A stretch of DNA of 64,000 nucleotides from Rheinheimera sp. A13L. GTDB taxonomy: Bacteria; Pseudomonadota; Gammaproteobacteria; Enterobacterales; Alteromonadaceae. The translations under genes and the position numbers were made by a program. The stretch is taken from assembly GCF_000217935.1 (NCBI RefSeq), contig NZ_AFHI01000045.1, forward strand, positions 124,001 to 188,000. Reading direction: 5' to 3'. Shown piece by piece: positions 18,279 to 26,831 of the stretch. The number at the start of each line of letters is the position of its first letter. Position 1 is the stretch's first letter. A model generated the notes under the pieces. It saw nothing but the letters and a program-made list of their open reading frames with translations, had not been told where the DNA came from and did no database searches.

Positions 18279-19407
18279 GCCTTTTTATCTGCACGCCCAC
18301 AGCGCTTTGATTGAAGGTCGCTGGCAACAGCAGCAGTACCTGCTGATTGCCGACGGTGTGATTCAACAGATCAGCAGCACTGCAGAAGCTGGTGTGACTG
18401 TGCTGGAATTACCAGACGGTATGTTATTACCAGGTTTTATTGATACCCAGGTGAATGGCGGTGGTGGCATTTTGTTTAACCAGCAACCCACTGTCGAAGC
18501 TTTGCGCCTGATGATGGCAGCGCACCGAGCTTTTGGCACCACAGCCATGTTGCCCACTGTGATCACCGACAATATCAACACCATGCGACAAGCCGCAGAT
18601 GCAGTAGCGGCCGCTTTAGCCCGCTCTGAACCCGGTATTATCGGCATTCATTTTGAAGGGCCGCATTTGTCTTTGGCCAAAAGAGGCTGTCACCCAACCC
18701 AACATTTACGCTCTTTATCTGCGGCTGAACTGGAGTTGTATCAGCGCACAGATTTAGGGGTGCGTATGCTGACCATAGCACCTGAAGCCGTCAGCCCGGA
18801 GCAGATTCGCCGCCTTAGTGATGCTGGCGTTATTGTCTGTTTAGGTCATTCCAACGCGGACAGCGATACAGTACTGGCCGCTTTGGACGCAGGGGCTACA
18901 GGCTTTACGCATTTGTACAACGGCATGTCGGGCTTAACTTCTCGTGAGCCTGGTATGGTGGGCACAGCCCTTGCCGATCCACGCACCTTTTGCGGCATTA
19001 TTCTGGATGGCGAACATGTGCATCCTTTATCAGCACGGCTGGCTTATCAGGCCAAAGGCGCAGAACGTTTAGTATTGGTGACAGATGCCATGTCGCCTGT
19101 AGGAACTGATCAAAAAGAGTTCGAGTTTTTTGACGGCAAAGTCACACGCCAGGGGTTAAAACTGACCAATGCCGAAGGCTCTTTAGCAGGTTCAGTGCTG
19201 GATATGGCCAGTGCGGTACGTTATGCCAAAGAGCAACTGCAACTGGATTTAGCCACAGCCATTCAAATGGCAACAGCCACAGCTGCTGATTTTATTGGTC
19301 AAAGCAAAGTCAGAGGCCAAATCCGCCCCGGCGCTCAAGCCGATTTAATCTGGATGAATAACAAGTATCAAATCCAACAAAGCTGGATAGCGGGCAGCAC
19401 AGCCTAA
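18268..19407 (+). CDS. N-acetylhexosamine-6-phosphate deacetylase (NagA family, probable AgaA)
   Basis: Metal-dependent amidohydrolase that removes acetate from GalNAc-6-phosphate (or GlcNAc-6-phosphate). Visible NagA motifs are GFIDTQVNGGGG, HFEGPH (residues 128-133, metal ligand Glu), GHSNAD, HLYNGMSGL, DGEHVH and VTDAMSPVG with the catalytic Asp. Length 379 is typical. It overlaps the kinase gene by 11 bases, a sign of coupled translation. GalNAc-6-phosphate as substrate is inferred from the operon; the fold alone does not separate the two sugars. A 153-base gap with a structured element separates it from the permease gene. Confidence 0.9.
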   Translation: MKSEPFYLHAHSALIEGRWQQQQYLLIADGVIQQISSTAEAGVTVLELPDGMLLPGFIDTQVNGGGGILFNQQPTVEALRLMMAAHRAFGTTAMLPTVITDNINTMRQAADAVAAALARSEPGIIGIHFEGPHLSLAKRGCHPTQHLRSLSAAELELYQRTDLGVRMLTIAPEAVSPEQIRRLSDAGVIVCLGHSNADSDTVLAALDAGATGFTHLYNGMSGLTSREPGMVGTALADPRTFCGIILDGEHVHPLSARLAYQAKGAERLVLVTDAMSPVGTDQKEFEFFDGKVTRQGLKLTNAEGSLAGSVLDMASAVRYAKEQLQLDLATAIQMATATAADFIGQSKVRGQIRPGAQADLIWMNNKYQIQQSWIAGSTA

Positions 19408-19436
19408 TTAACAACAATAATACTCCCCTAAGTAAT

Positions 19437-19545
19437 TGGTGTTGCAGCGAGGCGACAAGTGAGCGAGACCCCAGGAGCATAGTAGTCCTATGTGACTGGG
19501 GCGAGTAGCGCAGTCAACAAATCTGCGGCTTCAAGTACGACGGGG
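19437..19545 (+). repeat. Structured intergenic element between the deacetylase and permease genes
   Basis: The core CCCCAG...CTGGGG stem (about 19469-19502) encloses AGCATAG/CTATGTG arms, and conserved-looking flanks (GAGGCGACAAGTGAGCGAG, AACAAATCTGCGGCTTC) lie on each side. From memory, elements of this layout recur between genes in other gammaproteobacteria, but I cannot name it with confidence. It is translatable as an N-terminal extension of the permease, which I reject because a good ribosome-binding site follows it. Confidence 0.55.
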
Positions 19546-19560
19546 ACAACGGGGAAATTT

Positions 19561-20868
19561 ATGAACAATTTAACAGCTGAGCCTTTGGCCCGGCATAGCA
19601 GCCTATTGCCTATGATCCTGATAGGCATACTGTTTTTTGTGTTTGGTTTTGTCACCTGGCTGAATGGGGCCTTGATCCCTTTTCTGAAAATTGCCTGTCA
19701 GCTCAATGAGTTTCAGGCGTTGCTGGTGACTTTTGTATTTTATATCGCTTATTTTGTGATGGCTTTACCCACCTCGGGTTTACTGACCCGTTTTGGCTAT
19801 AAACAAGGCATGATTATAGGTTTAGCTGTGATGGCAGCAGGCGCTTTGTTATTTATTCCAGCAGCTTTTAGTGCCACTTTTGAACTGTTTTTATTGGCCT
19901 TGTTTGTGCTCGGCACAGGCCTGACTATTCTGCAAACCGCAACTAATCCTTACATTGTTTGTATTGGTCCACGCGAAAGTGCCGCCATGCGCATCAGCCT
20001 GATGGGCATAGTGAATAAAGGCGCAGGTTTTATAGTGCCACTCTTATTCAGCGCCTGGATTTTAACGGGCATGGACGCCTTTAGTGATTCAGCTTTAGCC
20101 CTGCTTAGCCCCGGCGAAAAAACCGCGCTGCTGGCCGAGTTGTCAGGCCGTCTGGTCCAGCCTTATCTGTTGATGGCTGTGGTATTAATTGGCCTGATGG
20201 CTTTTGTGCATTTTTCCCCTCTGCCAGAACTACAACTGGACGACCCTGCTGATAAAAACACTGAATGGCGTGCTGTACTGAAATACCCGCAAGTGCTTTT
20301 GGGTACTCTGACGTTGTTTTGTTATGTAGGGGTCGAAGTGATAGCAGGCGACACCATAGGTTTATTTGGTCAGGGTTTAGGGCTGGCACATTTTGGCAGC
20401 TTAACCTCCTACACTATGGCGTTTATGGTGTTGGGTTATCTGCTGGGCATAGCGCTGATCCCCAACTGGCTGAGCCAACAACAAGCCTTAATAGCCTCAG
20501 CTGTGGCTGGTATTGCTTTTACAGCTGGTGTCTTAAGCAGTGATCTGCAGTCTGTTGTTTTGTCTGAATTTTTACTGGGCTGGCTGGGCATTCCAGCAGT
20601 GCCGGACCCTGTGTTGTATCTGGCGTTATTAGGTTTAGCCAATGCGTTGGTGTGGCCTGCTGTCTGGCCGCTGGCGCTGCATGGTTTAGGCAAATTAACA
20701 GCAACAGCTTCAGCTTTGCTGATAATGGGCATTGCAGGCGGTGCTATTATTCCTTTGGCTTATGGTTATTTAGCGCAACAACAAGGCAATCAAAATGCGT
20801 ACTGGTTGCTGCTGCCTTGTTATGGCATGATTTTGTTTTATGCAATCAAAGGGCATAAGTTAAAATAA
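19561..20868 (+). CDS. Sugar MFS permease, NagP/FucP-like, probable GalNAc importer
   Basis: Proton-coupled major facilitator of the fucose/GlcNAc permease group in the inner membrane. About 12 hydrophobic segments are visible. The first is LIGILFFVFGFVTWLNGALI, with the FGFxTWLNGxLIP signature of sugar permeases; later ones include FVFYIAYFVMALPTS and GTGLTILQTATNPYI. I start at 19561, with GGGGA six bases upstream, giving 435 residues; an extension to 19492 would translate the structured element. As the last gene of the aga operon it should carry GalNAc released by the GH109 enzyme. GlcNAc transport is the alternative. Confidence 0.88.
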   Translation: MNNLTAEPLARHSSLLPMILIGILFFVFGFVTWLNGALIPFLKIACQLNEFQALLVTFVFYIAYFVMALPTSGLLTRFGYKQGMIIGLAVMAAGALLFIPAAFSATFELFLLALFVLGTGLTILQTATNPYIVCIGPRESAAMRISLMGIVNKGAGFIVPLLFSAWILTGMDAFSDSALALLSPGEKTALLAELSGRLVQPYLLMAVVLIGLMAFVHFSPLPELQLDDPADKNTEWRAVLKYPQVLLGTLTLFCYVGVEVIAGDTIGLFGQGLGLAHFGSLTSYTMAFMVLGYLLGIALIPNWLSQQQALIASAVAGIAFTAGVLSSDLQSVVLSEFLLGWLGIPAVPDPVLYLALLGLANALVWPAVWPLALHGLGKLTATASALLIMGIAGGAIIPLAYGYLAQQQGNQNAYWLLLPCYGMILFYAIKGHKLK

Positions 20869-20878
20869 TCTGGTTCCA

Positions 20879-20906
20879 CCCTGCTGCGGTTAAATCTGCA
20901 GCAGGG
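20879..20906 (+). terminator. Hairpin at the end of the GalNAc operon
   Basis: CCCTGCTGC and GCAGCAGGG form a perfect 9-bp stem with a 10-base loop, ten bases after the permease stop. No T-tract follows, so it may act as a processing or Rho-linked end rather than a classic terminator. Confidence 0.5.
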
Positions 20907-21086
20907 TCCTCCATCCTCCTGTCAACAGACCACAAAGCATTACCGCTTATCCCGCTAATCAGGCCATTTACTGCAAAACCTGTTCTTTGTGCCTTGCTTT
21001 TGGCATACTCGACCGATTAACAGTTGATGTTTTTTACTGTGATTTCATAACAAAAAAGTAACCAAGATACCCAGAGGGAAAAATCC

Positions 21087-23270
21087 ATGCGTAAGACCTT
21101 AATCGCCAGTGCCATTGGTGCAGCTATTACTTTAAGCGCCTGCTCCAAGCCAGCAGAAGAAGCTAACACTACAGCCGCAGTTGAACAAACTCAAACTGCA
21201 GCCACGGCAGCGGAGCAAAGTGCAGTGAGCAATCCATTATTAGTAAAAAGCACTCTGCAATACGAAGCGCCTGAATTCGATAAAATTAAAGTTGAGCATT
21301 ACCAACCAGCTCTGGAAGAAGGTATCAAGCAGCATATGGCTGAGATCCTTGCCATAGCAGGTAACACAGAGCCAGCCACTTTTGACAATACTATAGTGGC
21401 CATGGAAAAAAGTGGTGAGTTGTTAGGCCGTGCTTCAAGCGTGTTTTACAATATGACAGGCACCATCAGCAACCCAACTATTCAGAAAATTCAGTCTGAA
21501 ATGGCGCCTAAATTTGCTGCACACTCAGATAATATCAACCTGAACCCGCAATTATTTGCCCGCGTAAAATCTTTATATGACACACGCGCAACTTTAGGTT
21601 TAGGCGCTGAAGCCACTCGTTTAGTGGAAGATTACTATGAGCGTTTTGTTCGTGCCGGCGCTAACTTAACGGAAGAACAAAAAACGAAAATCCGCGCTTT
21701 AAACGAAGAACAATCCACTCTGACCAACAAATATCAGCAAAACCTGATGGCGATGAAAGATCAAATCGCTGTTTATGTTGATACCAAAGAAGAGTTAGCT
21801 GGTTTATCTGAAGCAGAAATTACTGCAGCAGCTGAAGGGGCTAAAGCCAAAGGCAAAGAAGGTAAATTCATTATTGAAATTACTAACACCACTCGTCAGC
21901 CGGCTTTGGCTTCGCTGGAAAACCGCGAGCTACGTAAAAAAGTATGGGAAGCCTCTGCAAACCGCGGCACTTCAGGCGAAACAGACAACCAGCCTATAGT
22001 TGCCCGCCTGGCTCAGTTACGCGCTGAACGTGCTGCTTTGTTAGGTTATAACAACTGGGCCACGTACCAGTTAGAACCTACCATGGCTAAAACACCAAAA
22101 GCTGTGATGGACATGTTCGCTTCTATGGTGCCGGCAGTAGTCGAAAACACCAAAAAAGAAGCTGAAGCTATTCAGGCGATGATCAAAGAAACTGGCGGTG
22201 ATTTTGAATTACAACCATGGGATTGGGAGTTCTACGCTGAGAAAGTACGTAAAGCCAAATACGATTTAGACGAAGCGCAAGTGCGTGAATACTTCGAATT
22301 TGAACGCGTATTAACAGATGGCATGTTCTACACCATGAACAAGCTGTTTGGCATCACGATGAAAGAACGTCCGGATTTACCTGTGTATCACCCGGATGTA
22401 AAAGCTTATGAAGTCTTTGACGCTGACGGCAGCAGCATTGCGTTGTTTTATGCCGACTACTTCGCCCGTGACGGCAAACGTGGCGGCGCCTGGATGAGTT
22501 CTTTTGTGGAACAAAGCAAGCTGTTAAATCAGAAGCCTGTGGTAGTGAACGTGATGAACATTCCTAAAGGCCCTGCCGGTGAACCTACATTGGTCAGCTA
22601 TGACAATGTAACCACTATGTTCCACGAATTTGGTCATGCTGTGCATGGTTTATTCTCAGATGTAACCTACCCGACTTTAGCTGGTACTTCAGTATCCCGT
22701 GACTTTGTTGAATTCCCGTCTACCTTCCAGGAAGATTGGGCAGCTCACCCTGATGTGATTGGCAACTATGCAAAACACTACAAAACAGGCGATGCTATTC
22801 CGGCTGAATTGCTGGCAAAAATCATGAAGTCACGCAGCTTCAACCAGGGTTTTGATACGCTGGAATACATGTCTGCGGCGCTGTTAGATATGGAATGGCA
22901 TGCTCTGCCAGCCGATGCTCCATTGCAAGACGTACAGAAGTTTGAAGCAGAAGCGCTGAAAAAACATGGTGTTGACCTGGTTGCTGTACCACCACGTTAC
23001 AAATCAACCTTCTTCGCTCACGTGTTCTCAGGCGGTTACTCTGCCAGTTACTACGCTTATATGTGGAGTGAAATTCTGGCGGCTGATGCTTATGCCCATG
23101 TACAAAACCAGGGTGGCCTGAAGCTGGAAAACGGTATTAATTTCCGTAAAAACATTCTGTCTATTGGTAACAGCAAAGACCCAATGGAAGCCTACAAAGC
23201 TTTCCGTGGTCAGGAACCTACTACAGATGCACTGTTAATCCGTCGAGGTTTAAAAACCGGTATTAACTAA
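21087..23270 (+). CDS. dcp: Peptidyl-dipeptidase Dcp, M3 zinc metallopeptidase, lipoprotein
   Basis: Removes C-terminal dipeptides from oligopeptides. The zinc site is HEFGH (His513-His517) within MFHEFGHAVHGLF. Other M3 signatures are DYFARDGKRGGAWMSS and the C-terminal HVFSGGYSASYYAYMWSE. A lipoprotein signal peptide ends in LSAC (Cys19) followed by a Thr/Ala-rich linker, so the enzyme is membrane-anchored toward the periplasm, whereas E. coli Dcp is cytoplasmic. Length 727 fits. GAGGG lies about seven bases before the ATG. It is a single-gene unit closed by a strong hairpin. Confidence 0.92.
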   Translation: MRKTLIASAIGAAITLSACSKPAEEANTTAAVEQTQTAATAAEQSAVSNPLLVKSTLQYEAPEFDKIKVEHYQPALEEGIKQHMAEILAIAGNTEPATFDNTIVAMEKSGELLGRASSVFYNMTGTISNPTIQKIQSEMAPKFAAHSDNINLNPQLFARVKSLYDTRATLGLGAEATRLVEDYYERFVRAGANLTEEQKTKIRALNEEQSTLTNKYQQNLMAMKDQIAVYVDTKEELAGLSEAEITAAAEGAKAKGKEGKFIIEITNTTRQPALASLENRELRKKVWEASANRGTSGETDNQPIVARLAQLRAERAALLGYNNWATYQLEPTMAKTPKAVMDMFASMVPAVVENTKKEAEAIQAMIKETGGDFELQPWDWEFYAEKVRKAKYDLDEAQVREYFEFERVLTDGMFYTMNKLFGITMKERPDLPVYHPDVKAYEVFDADGSSIALFYADYFARDGKRGGAWMSSFVEQSKLLNQKPVVVNVMNIPKGPAGEPTLVSYDNVTTMFHEFGHAVHGLFSDVTYPTLAGTSVSRDFVEFPSTFQEDWAAHPDVIGNYAKHYKTGDAIPAELLAKIMKSRSFNQGFDTLEYMSAALLDMEWHALPADAPLQDVQKFEAEALKKHGVDLVAVPPRYKSTFFAHVFSGGYSASYYAYMWSEILAADAYAHVQNQGGLKLENGINFRKNILSIGNSKDPMEAYKAFRGQEPTTDALLIRRGLKTGIN

Positions 23271-23276
23271 CAACTA

Positions 23277-23320
23277 AAAAAGGGTGGCTCACATTGTTCA
23301 CAATGTGAGCCACCCTTTTT
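23277..23320. terminator. Bidirectional intrinsic terminator between dcp and pmbA
   Basis: AAAAAGGGTGGCTCACATTG pairs perfectly with CAATGTGAGCCACCCTTTTT around a 4-base loop. The A and T tracts on both sides let it act for dcp (plus) and pmbA (minus), whose stops flank it. Confidence 0.9.
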
Positions 23321-23324
23321 ATTT

Positions 23325-24671
23325 TTAGTGACCCGCGATTTGCATCTGGCCTATCAATACTGAACCTGTCAGCACACCACCACGAGGGTCTACATCTTTG
23401 CCTATGGCCTGAATATCCATAAACATTTGCTGCAAAGTACCAGCTATGGTGATTTCGGACACAGGGAACTGGATCTGACCGTTTTCAATCCAGAATCCAG
23501 CTGCACCACGAGAGTAGTCACCTGTCACTGTATTGACGCCCTGCCCCATCAGTTCTGTCACTAACAAGCCCCTGCCCATATCACGGCACAGCTGAGCTAA
23601 ATCGGCTTCACCATGCTGCACTAACCAGTTATGAATACCACCGGCATGACCCGTACTAGGCAAACCTAACTTACGGCCTGAATAACTGGTAGTCAGGTAA
23701 GTATTTAATACGCCATTATCCAGTACAGTTAAGTCACGGGTTTTCACGCCTTCACCATCAAAAGGACTGGAGGCTAAAGCTTGTTTTAAATGCGGGCGCT
23801 CAATAATAGTCACTTTGTCAGACATCACAGGTTGACCGACTTTATCCAGCAGGAAGCTGGATTTACGGTAAATACTACCACCACTGATCGCCGACACCAG
23901 ATGACCAAAAATACTGCTGGCGATATCAGCCCGGAAAATCACCGGCACTTTTTGCGTGCCTAGCTTGCGGCCATTTAAACGTTGTACTGTTTCCAAAGCA
24001 GCTTCGCGACCAATCTGAGCCGGGTCGAGTAAAGCACCTAATTCACGGGCTACTGTGTAACTGTAATCGCGCTGCATATCGTCGCCGTCTTCACCAATGA
24101 CGACACAACTTAAACTGTGGCGACTGCTGGGGTAACCAACCAATTGACCATGGCTGTTACCATAGACTTTTAAGCCCTGATGCGACGAAAACGAAGCGCC
24201 TTCGGAATTAGTAATACGGGCATCATAAGCAAAAGCCGCTTCTTCCGAAGCTTTACACCACTCAATAGCTTGTTCGGTCGACACTGAAGCAGGGTGAAAT
24301 AAATCCAGATCTGGTGGCGATAATTCCAGCCAGGAAGCGTCAGCCAAACCCGCATGTGGATCTTCAGAGGTATAACGGGCTATATCAATAGCAGCTTCGA
24401 CAGTGCGTTTTAAAGCGGCAGGGCTTAAATCAGCAGTAGAAGCAGAACCCTTACGCTGACCGACATAAATGCTGATGCCTAAACCACCGTCCTGATTAAA
24501 CTCAACGGTTTCAACTTCGCCGTGACGGGTTTCAACACTTAAACCACGGGTACGGTTCATAGAGGCTTCGGCGCTACTGGCCCCTAATTGTTTTGCATGC
24601 GCCAGCACCTGGCTGACAGCATCTTTCACTTCGGCGATTTCTTGCCAGATTGTAACTTCGGTTTGACTCAT
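23325..24671 (-). CDS. pmbA: Metallopeptidase PmbA/TldE
   Basis: Partner of TldD in the heterodimeric cytoplasmic protease that degrades unfolded peptides and matures peptides such as microcin B17. The 448-residue sequence shows the family's N-terminal region (ASSAEASMNRTRGLSVETR) and conserved C-terminal blocks (SGRKLGLPSTGHAGG, GVNTVTGDYSRGAAGFWIENG). It lacks the HExxxH of TldD, as expected. tldD is also in this window at 26832-28271 on the same strand, separated by darP and pssA. It is read away from darP, with a REP-like hairpin between the starts. Confidence 0.95.
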   Translation of the reverse strand: MSQTEVTIWQEIAEVKDAVSQVLAHAKQLGASSAEASMNRTRGLSVETRHGEVETVEFNQDGGLGISIYVGQRKGSASTADLSPAALKRTVEAAIDIARYTSEDPHAGLADASWLELSPPDLDLFHPASVSTEQAIEWCKASEEAAFAYDARITNSEGASFSSHQGLKVYGNSHGQLVGYPSSRHSLSCVVIGEDGDDMQRDYSYTVARELGALLDPAQIGREAALETVQRLNGRKLGTQKVPVIFRADIASSIFGHLVSAISGGSIYRKSSFLLDKVGQPVMSDKVTIIERPHLKQALASSPFDGEGVKTRDLTVLDNGVLNTYLTTSYSGRKLGLPSTGHAGGIHNWLVQHGEADLAQLCRDMGRGLLVTELMGQGVNTVTGDYSRGAAGFWIENGQIQFPVSEITIAGTLQQMFMDIQAIGKDVDPRGGVLTGSVLIGQMQIAGH

Positions 24672-24731
24672 CTGTGTTTATACCTACCAGAATTTTGCGT
24701 TCAGCTTACCATAGTTCCGGAGAAATTGGAC

Positions 24732-24760
24732 GTAGGGGCGACCTTTATGGTCGCCCCTAC
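24732..24760. repeat. GC-rich REP-like hairpin C
   Basis: GTAGGGGCGACC-TTTAT-GGTCGCCCCTAC: perfect 12-bp stem with a TTTAT loop, the same loop as hairpin A at 9437. It lies between the divergent pmbA and darP genes. Confidence 0.65.
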
Positions 24761-24777
24761 CAAGCCCAATCCGATGC

Positions 24778-24806
24778 ACGACAGAGTGCAGCCTATCGGG
24801 TATACT
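24778..24806 (+). promoter_or_regulatory. Probable sigma-70 promoter of darP
   Basis: ACGACA (24778-24783) and TATACT (24801-24806) are 17 bases apart, 32 bases before the darP ATG. The -10 box is close to consensus; the -35 matches at four of six bases. Confidence 0.5.
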
Positions 24807-24838
24807 ATGCACATTAAACAAGATGGTAAGAGAATCCT

Positions 24839-25366
24839 ATGGCCGATATGACCGACTTTACCCATGGCGACGACTGGGATGTTGAGCATGGTAAAAGTAA
24901 AACCCAAGTCAAAAAAGAGATGACTGCATTGCAGAAACTAGGTGAAGATCTGGTTTCTTTAAGCCCTGCAGCCCGTGCTAAGTTAGATTTAGATGATGAG
25001 TTAAAAGACGCTTTGGCTTTGGCTGATAAGCTGTCTAAAAAGCATGAAGCGCTGCGCCGTCATATCCAGTTTATCGGTCGTTTAATGCGTACCCGTGATC
25101 TGGAGCCTATTGAACGTGCTTTAGCTGTGCTTAGAAACACCAATCAGGCAGCGACCCGTAAGTTTCACTTAGTGGAAACCTGGCGCGATAAACTGATTGC
25201 CAATCCGGATGCATTAACTGAATTTGTTGCAGCTTTCCCGGATGTAGACGTACAGCAGTTACGTGCGCTTATTCGTAATGCGCAAAGAGAACAGGAAAAG
25301 AACCTGCCACCTAAGGCCTTCCGTGAACTGTTCCAGCTGATTAAACCAGCTATTTTAGAAGACTAA
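24839..25366 (+). CDS. darP: Dual-action ribosomal maturation protein DarP (YjgA, DUF615)
   Basis: Small basic/acidic protein that associates with the 50S precursor and promotes peptidyl-transferase-centre maturation. The family hallmarks are KSKTQVKKEMTALQKLG near the N-terminus, the helical segment RRHIQFIGRLMRTRDLEPIE, and the C-terminal block around AFRELFQLIK. Length 175 is typical. Its stop codon already forms part of the following bidirectional terminator. pmbA is divergent upstream, an arrangement I recall being common in gammaproteobacteria. Confidence 0.93.
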   Translation: MADMTDFTHGDDWDVEHGKSKTQVKKEMTALQKLGEDLVSLSPAARAKLDLDDELKDALALADKLSKKHEALRRHIQFIGRLMRTRDLEPIERALAVLRNTNQAATRKFHLVETWRDKLIANPDALTEFVAAFPDVDVQQLRALIRNAQREQEKNLPPKAFRELFQLIKPAILED

Positions 25367-25395
25367 AAAATGGGGTCAGATTTGACCCCATTTTT
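25366..25395. terminator. Bidirectional intrinsic terminator shared by darP and pssA
   Basis: AAAAATGGGGTCA and TGACCCCATTTTT form a perfect 13-bp stem with a 4-base loop. It overlaps the last base of the darP stop codon and reaches the first bases of the pssA stop codon, so it serves both convergent genes. Confidence 0.9.
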
Positions 25396-26737
25396 ATATC
25401 AGCCGTTTCACCACCAAATCGGCACCTATACGGCGCAGCTGGCTGAGCAGCTTTTGCACTACTTCCGGATAATCACGCACTGTCTCAATTTCTGAATAAT
25501 GCACAATTTCATTGCTGTGAGCCGTGATCACCTGTTTTTCCTGCTCCAGTAAAGCCTTCAATTGCTGCAAATCGTCTTCGACATAAATGCCGTTTTCAAA
25601 ATCGAGAGCAAAAGCCCGTGGGTTCAGGTTGTGACCGGTAAACAGGTGCTTAACGCCATCCACACTTAAGCCTTTGAGGTGATAGCTGTTGTCTTCGTGT
25701 TTCCACAGTTTGACATGCAGCAAACCTGAGTCGATAAACTTCTGATTTGCCCGCACAAACTTGCGTAAAATAGTTTCGTAGAAATAAGGCAAGCCACCAA
25801 TTTTGCTAAAACGCTGCCCAGGCGGAATATAGAAGTCGTTGGCGGTTTTATCCCCCACCACAATAGTCACAGGCACACCACGTTTTAAACACTTACGCAG
25901 TGCACGGGCTAAAGCTATGGGTGGATTAAAGTAAGGGGTATAAATCAGTACATCCTGCTGTGCTACAGAAAGCAAAGCCAGCACTGTACTGTTCAGCTCG
26001 TTATTACGACGGCCTAAGCCTATCAGCAGTGAGGCGCGTAACGCAGAGTCGTTTTTATCTGCATACTGATAACGGGTGGCTTTGGCGTGTTTTAACCATA
26101 AACGTGACTGACGTTTGACGGCCTGGCTGACATAAGCTTCGTCATCCAGCAGTTCTGGTGTTTGTTCTTCATCGCCAAACAACTGCTGATGCGCCTGCAC
26201 TATGGCATCTGTCATCACCTGATTTTGTAGTACCAAGTAGCGATCAGCACGGTAACGGTTTTGTTCGGCCAGATAGACGTTGTTCAGTGAAGCACCGCTG
26301 TAAAGCAGAGTTTGATCAAAGACAAAACCTTTTAAATGCAAAACGCCAAAGAGCTCACGCTTTTTAACAGGCACCCCAATGATTTGAATAGGATGTTCGT
26401 AGTCTTTGGCAATTTCACGATAAAAATCGTTGTTGGTCCGTGCGCCTTCCTGACCAATAAGGCCACGGCGGGCACGGTGAAAATCAACATAGACCGTCAC
26501 CTGCAAATCAGGTTTTTGCTGTTTAGCAGCAAATAAAGCCCGCAGAATTTGTTCACCTGCTTCATCAGCCTGCAGATACAAAGCAGTGATCACAATACGA
26601 TGCTGAGCGCGCTGGATCAAATCCAGCACTGTGCTTTTATATTCAGCGGCCGACCACAACACAGAAACGGTTTCTGCCACCAGATCTGTTTTTGGCAATT
26701 TAGCCAGACGACGTCTGTTTAACAAAGTTTGTAACAT
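25394..26737 (-). CDS. pssA: CDP-diacylglycerol-serine O-phosphatidyltransferase (phosphatidylserine synthase), PLD family
   Basis: Makes phosphatidylserine, the precursor of phosphatidylethanolamine, at the inner face of the membrane. It is the phospholipase-D-type PssA, like the E. coli enzyme of about 451 residues; here 447. The two HKD-like motifs are in HLKGFVFDQTLLYSGASLN and HVKLWKHEDNSYHLKG, with a later conserved FTGHNLNPRAFALD. It ends convergently against darP with a shared terminator. A gap of 94 bases containing a small hairpin (26785-26799) separates it from tldD upstream. Confidence 0.95.
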   Translation of the reverse strand: MLQTLLNRRRLAKLPKTDLVAETVSVLWSAAEYKSTVLDLIQRAQHRIVITALYLQADEAGEQILRALFAAKQQKPDLQVTVYVDFHRARRGLIGQEGARTNNDFYREIAKDYEHPIQIIGVPVKKRELFGVLHLKGFVFDQTLLYSGASLNNVYLAEQNRYRADRYLVLQNQVMTDAIVQAHQQLFGDEEQTPELLDDEAYVSQAVKRQSRLWLKHAKATRYQYADKNDSALRASLLIGLGRRNNELNSTVLALLSVAQQDVLIYTPYFNPPIALARALRKCLKRGVPVTIVVGDKTANDFYIPPGQRFSKIGGLPYFYETILRKFVRANQKFIDSGLLHVKLWKHEDNSYHLKGLSVDGVKHLFTGHNLNPRAFALDFENGIYVEDDLQQLKALLEQEKQVITAHSNEIVHYSEIETVRDYPEVVQKLLSQLRRIGADLVVKRLI

Positions 26738-26831
26738 AACAGGCGAAATTCTCAGTCAGCGCTTAATTTTAATGAGTTGGATCTTGCCGTAAAACGGCAC
26801 AAAGTCCTAGTGTTTTTCGTCTGAACTCAGT

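Noticed and set aside
19492-19560. N-terminal extension of the permease starting MTGASSAV
   Set aside because: It translates the structured intergenic element. The ATG at 19561 has a good ribosome-binding site and begins a normal permease.
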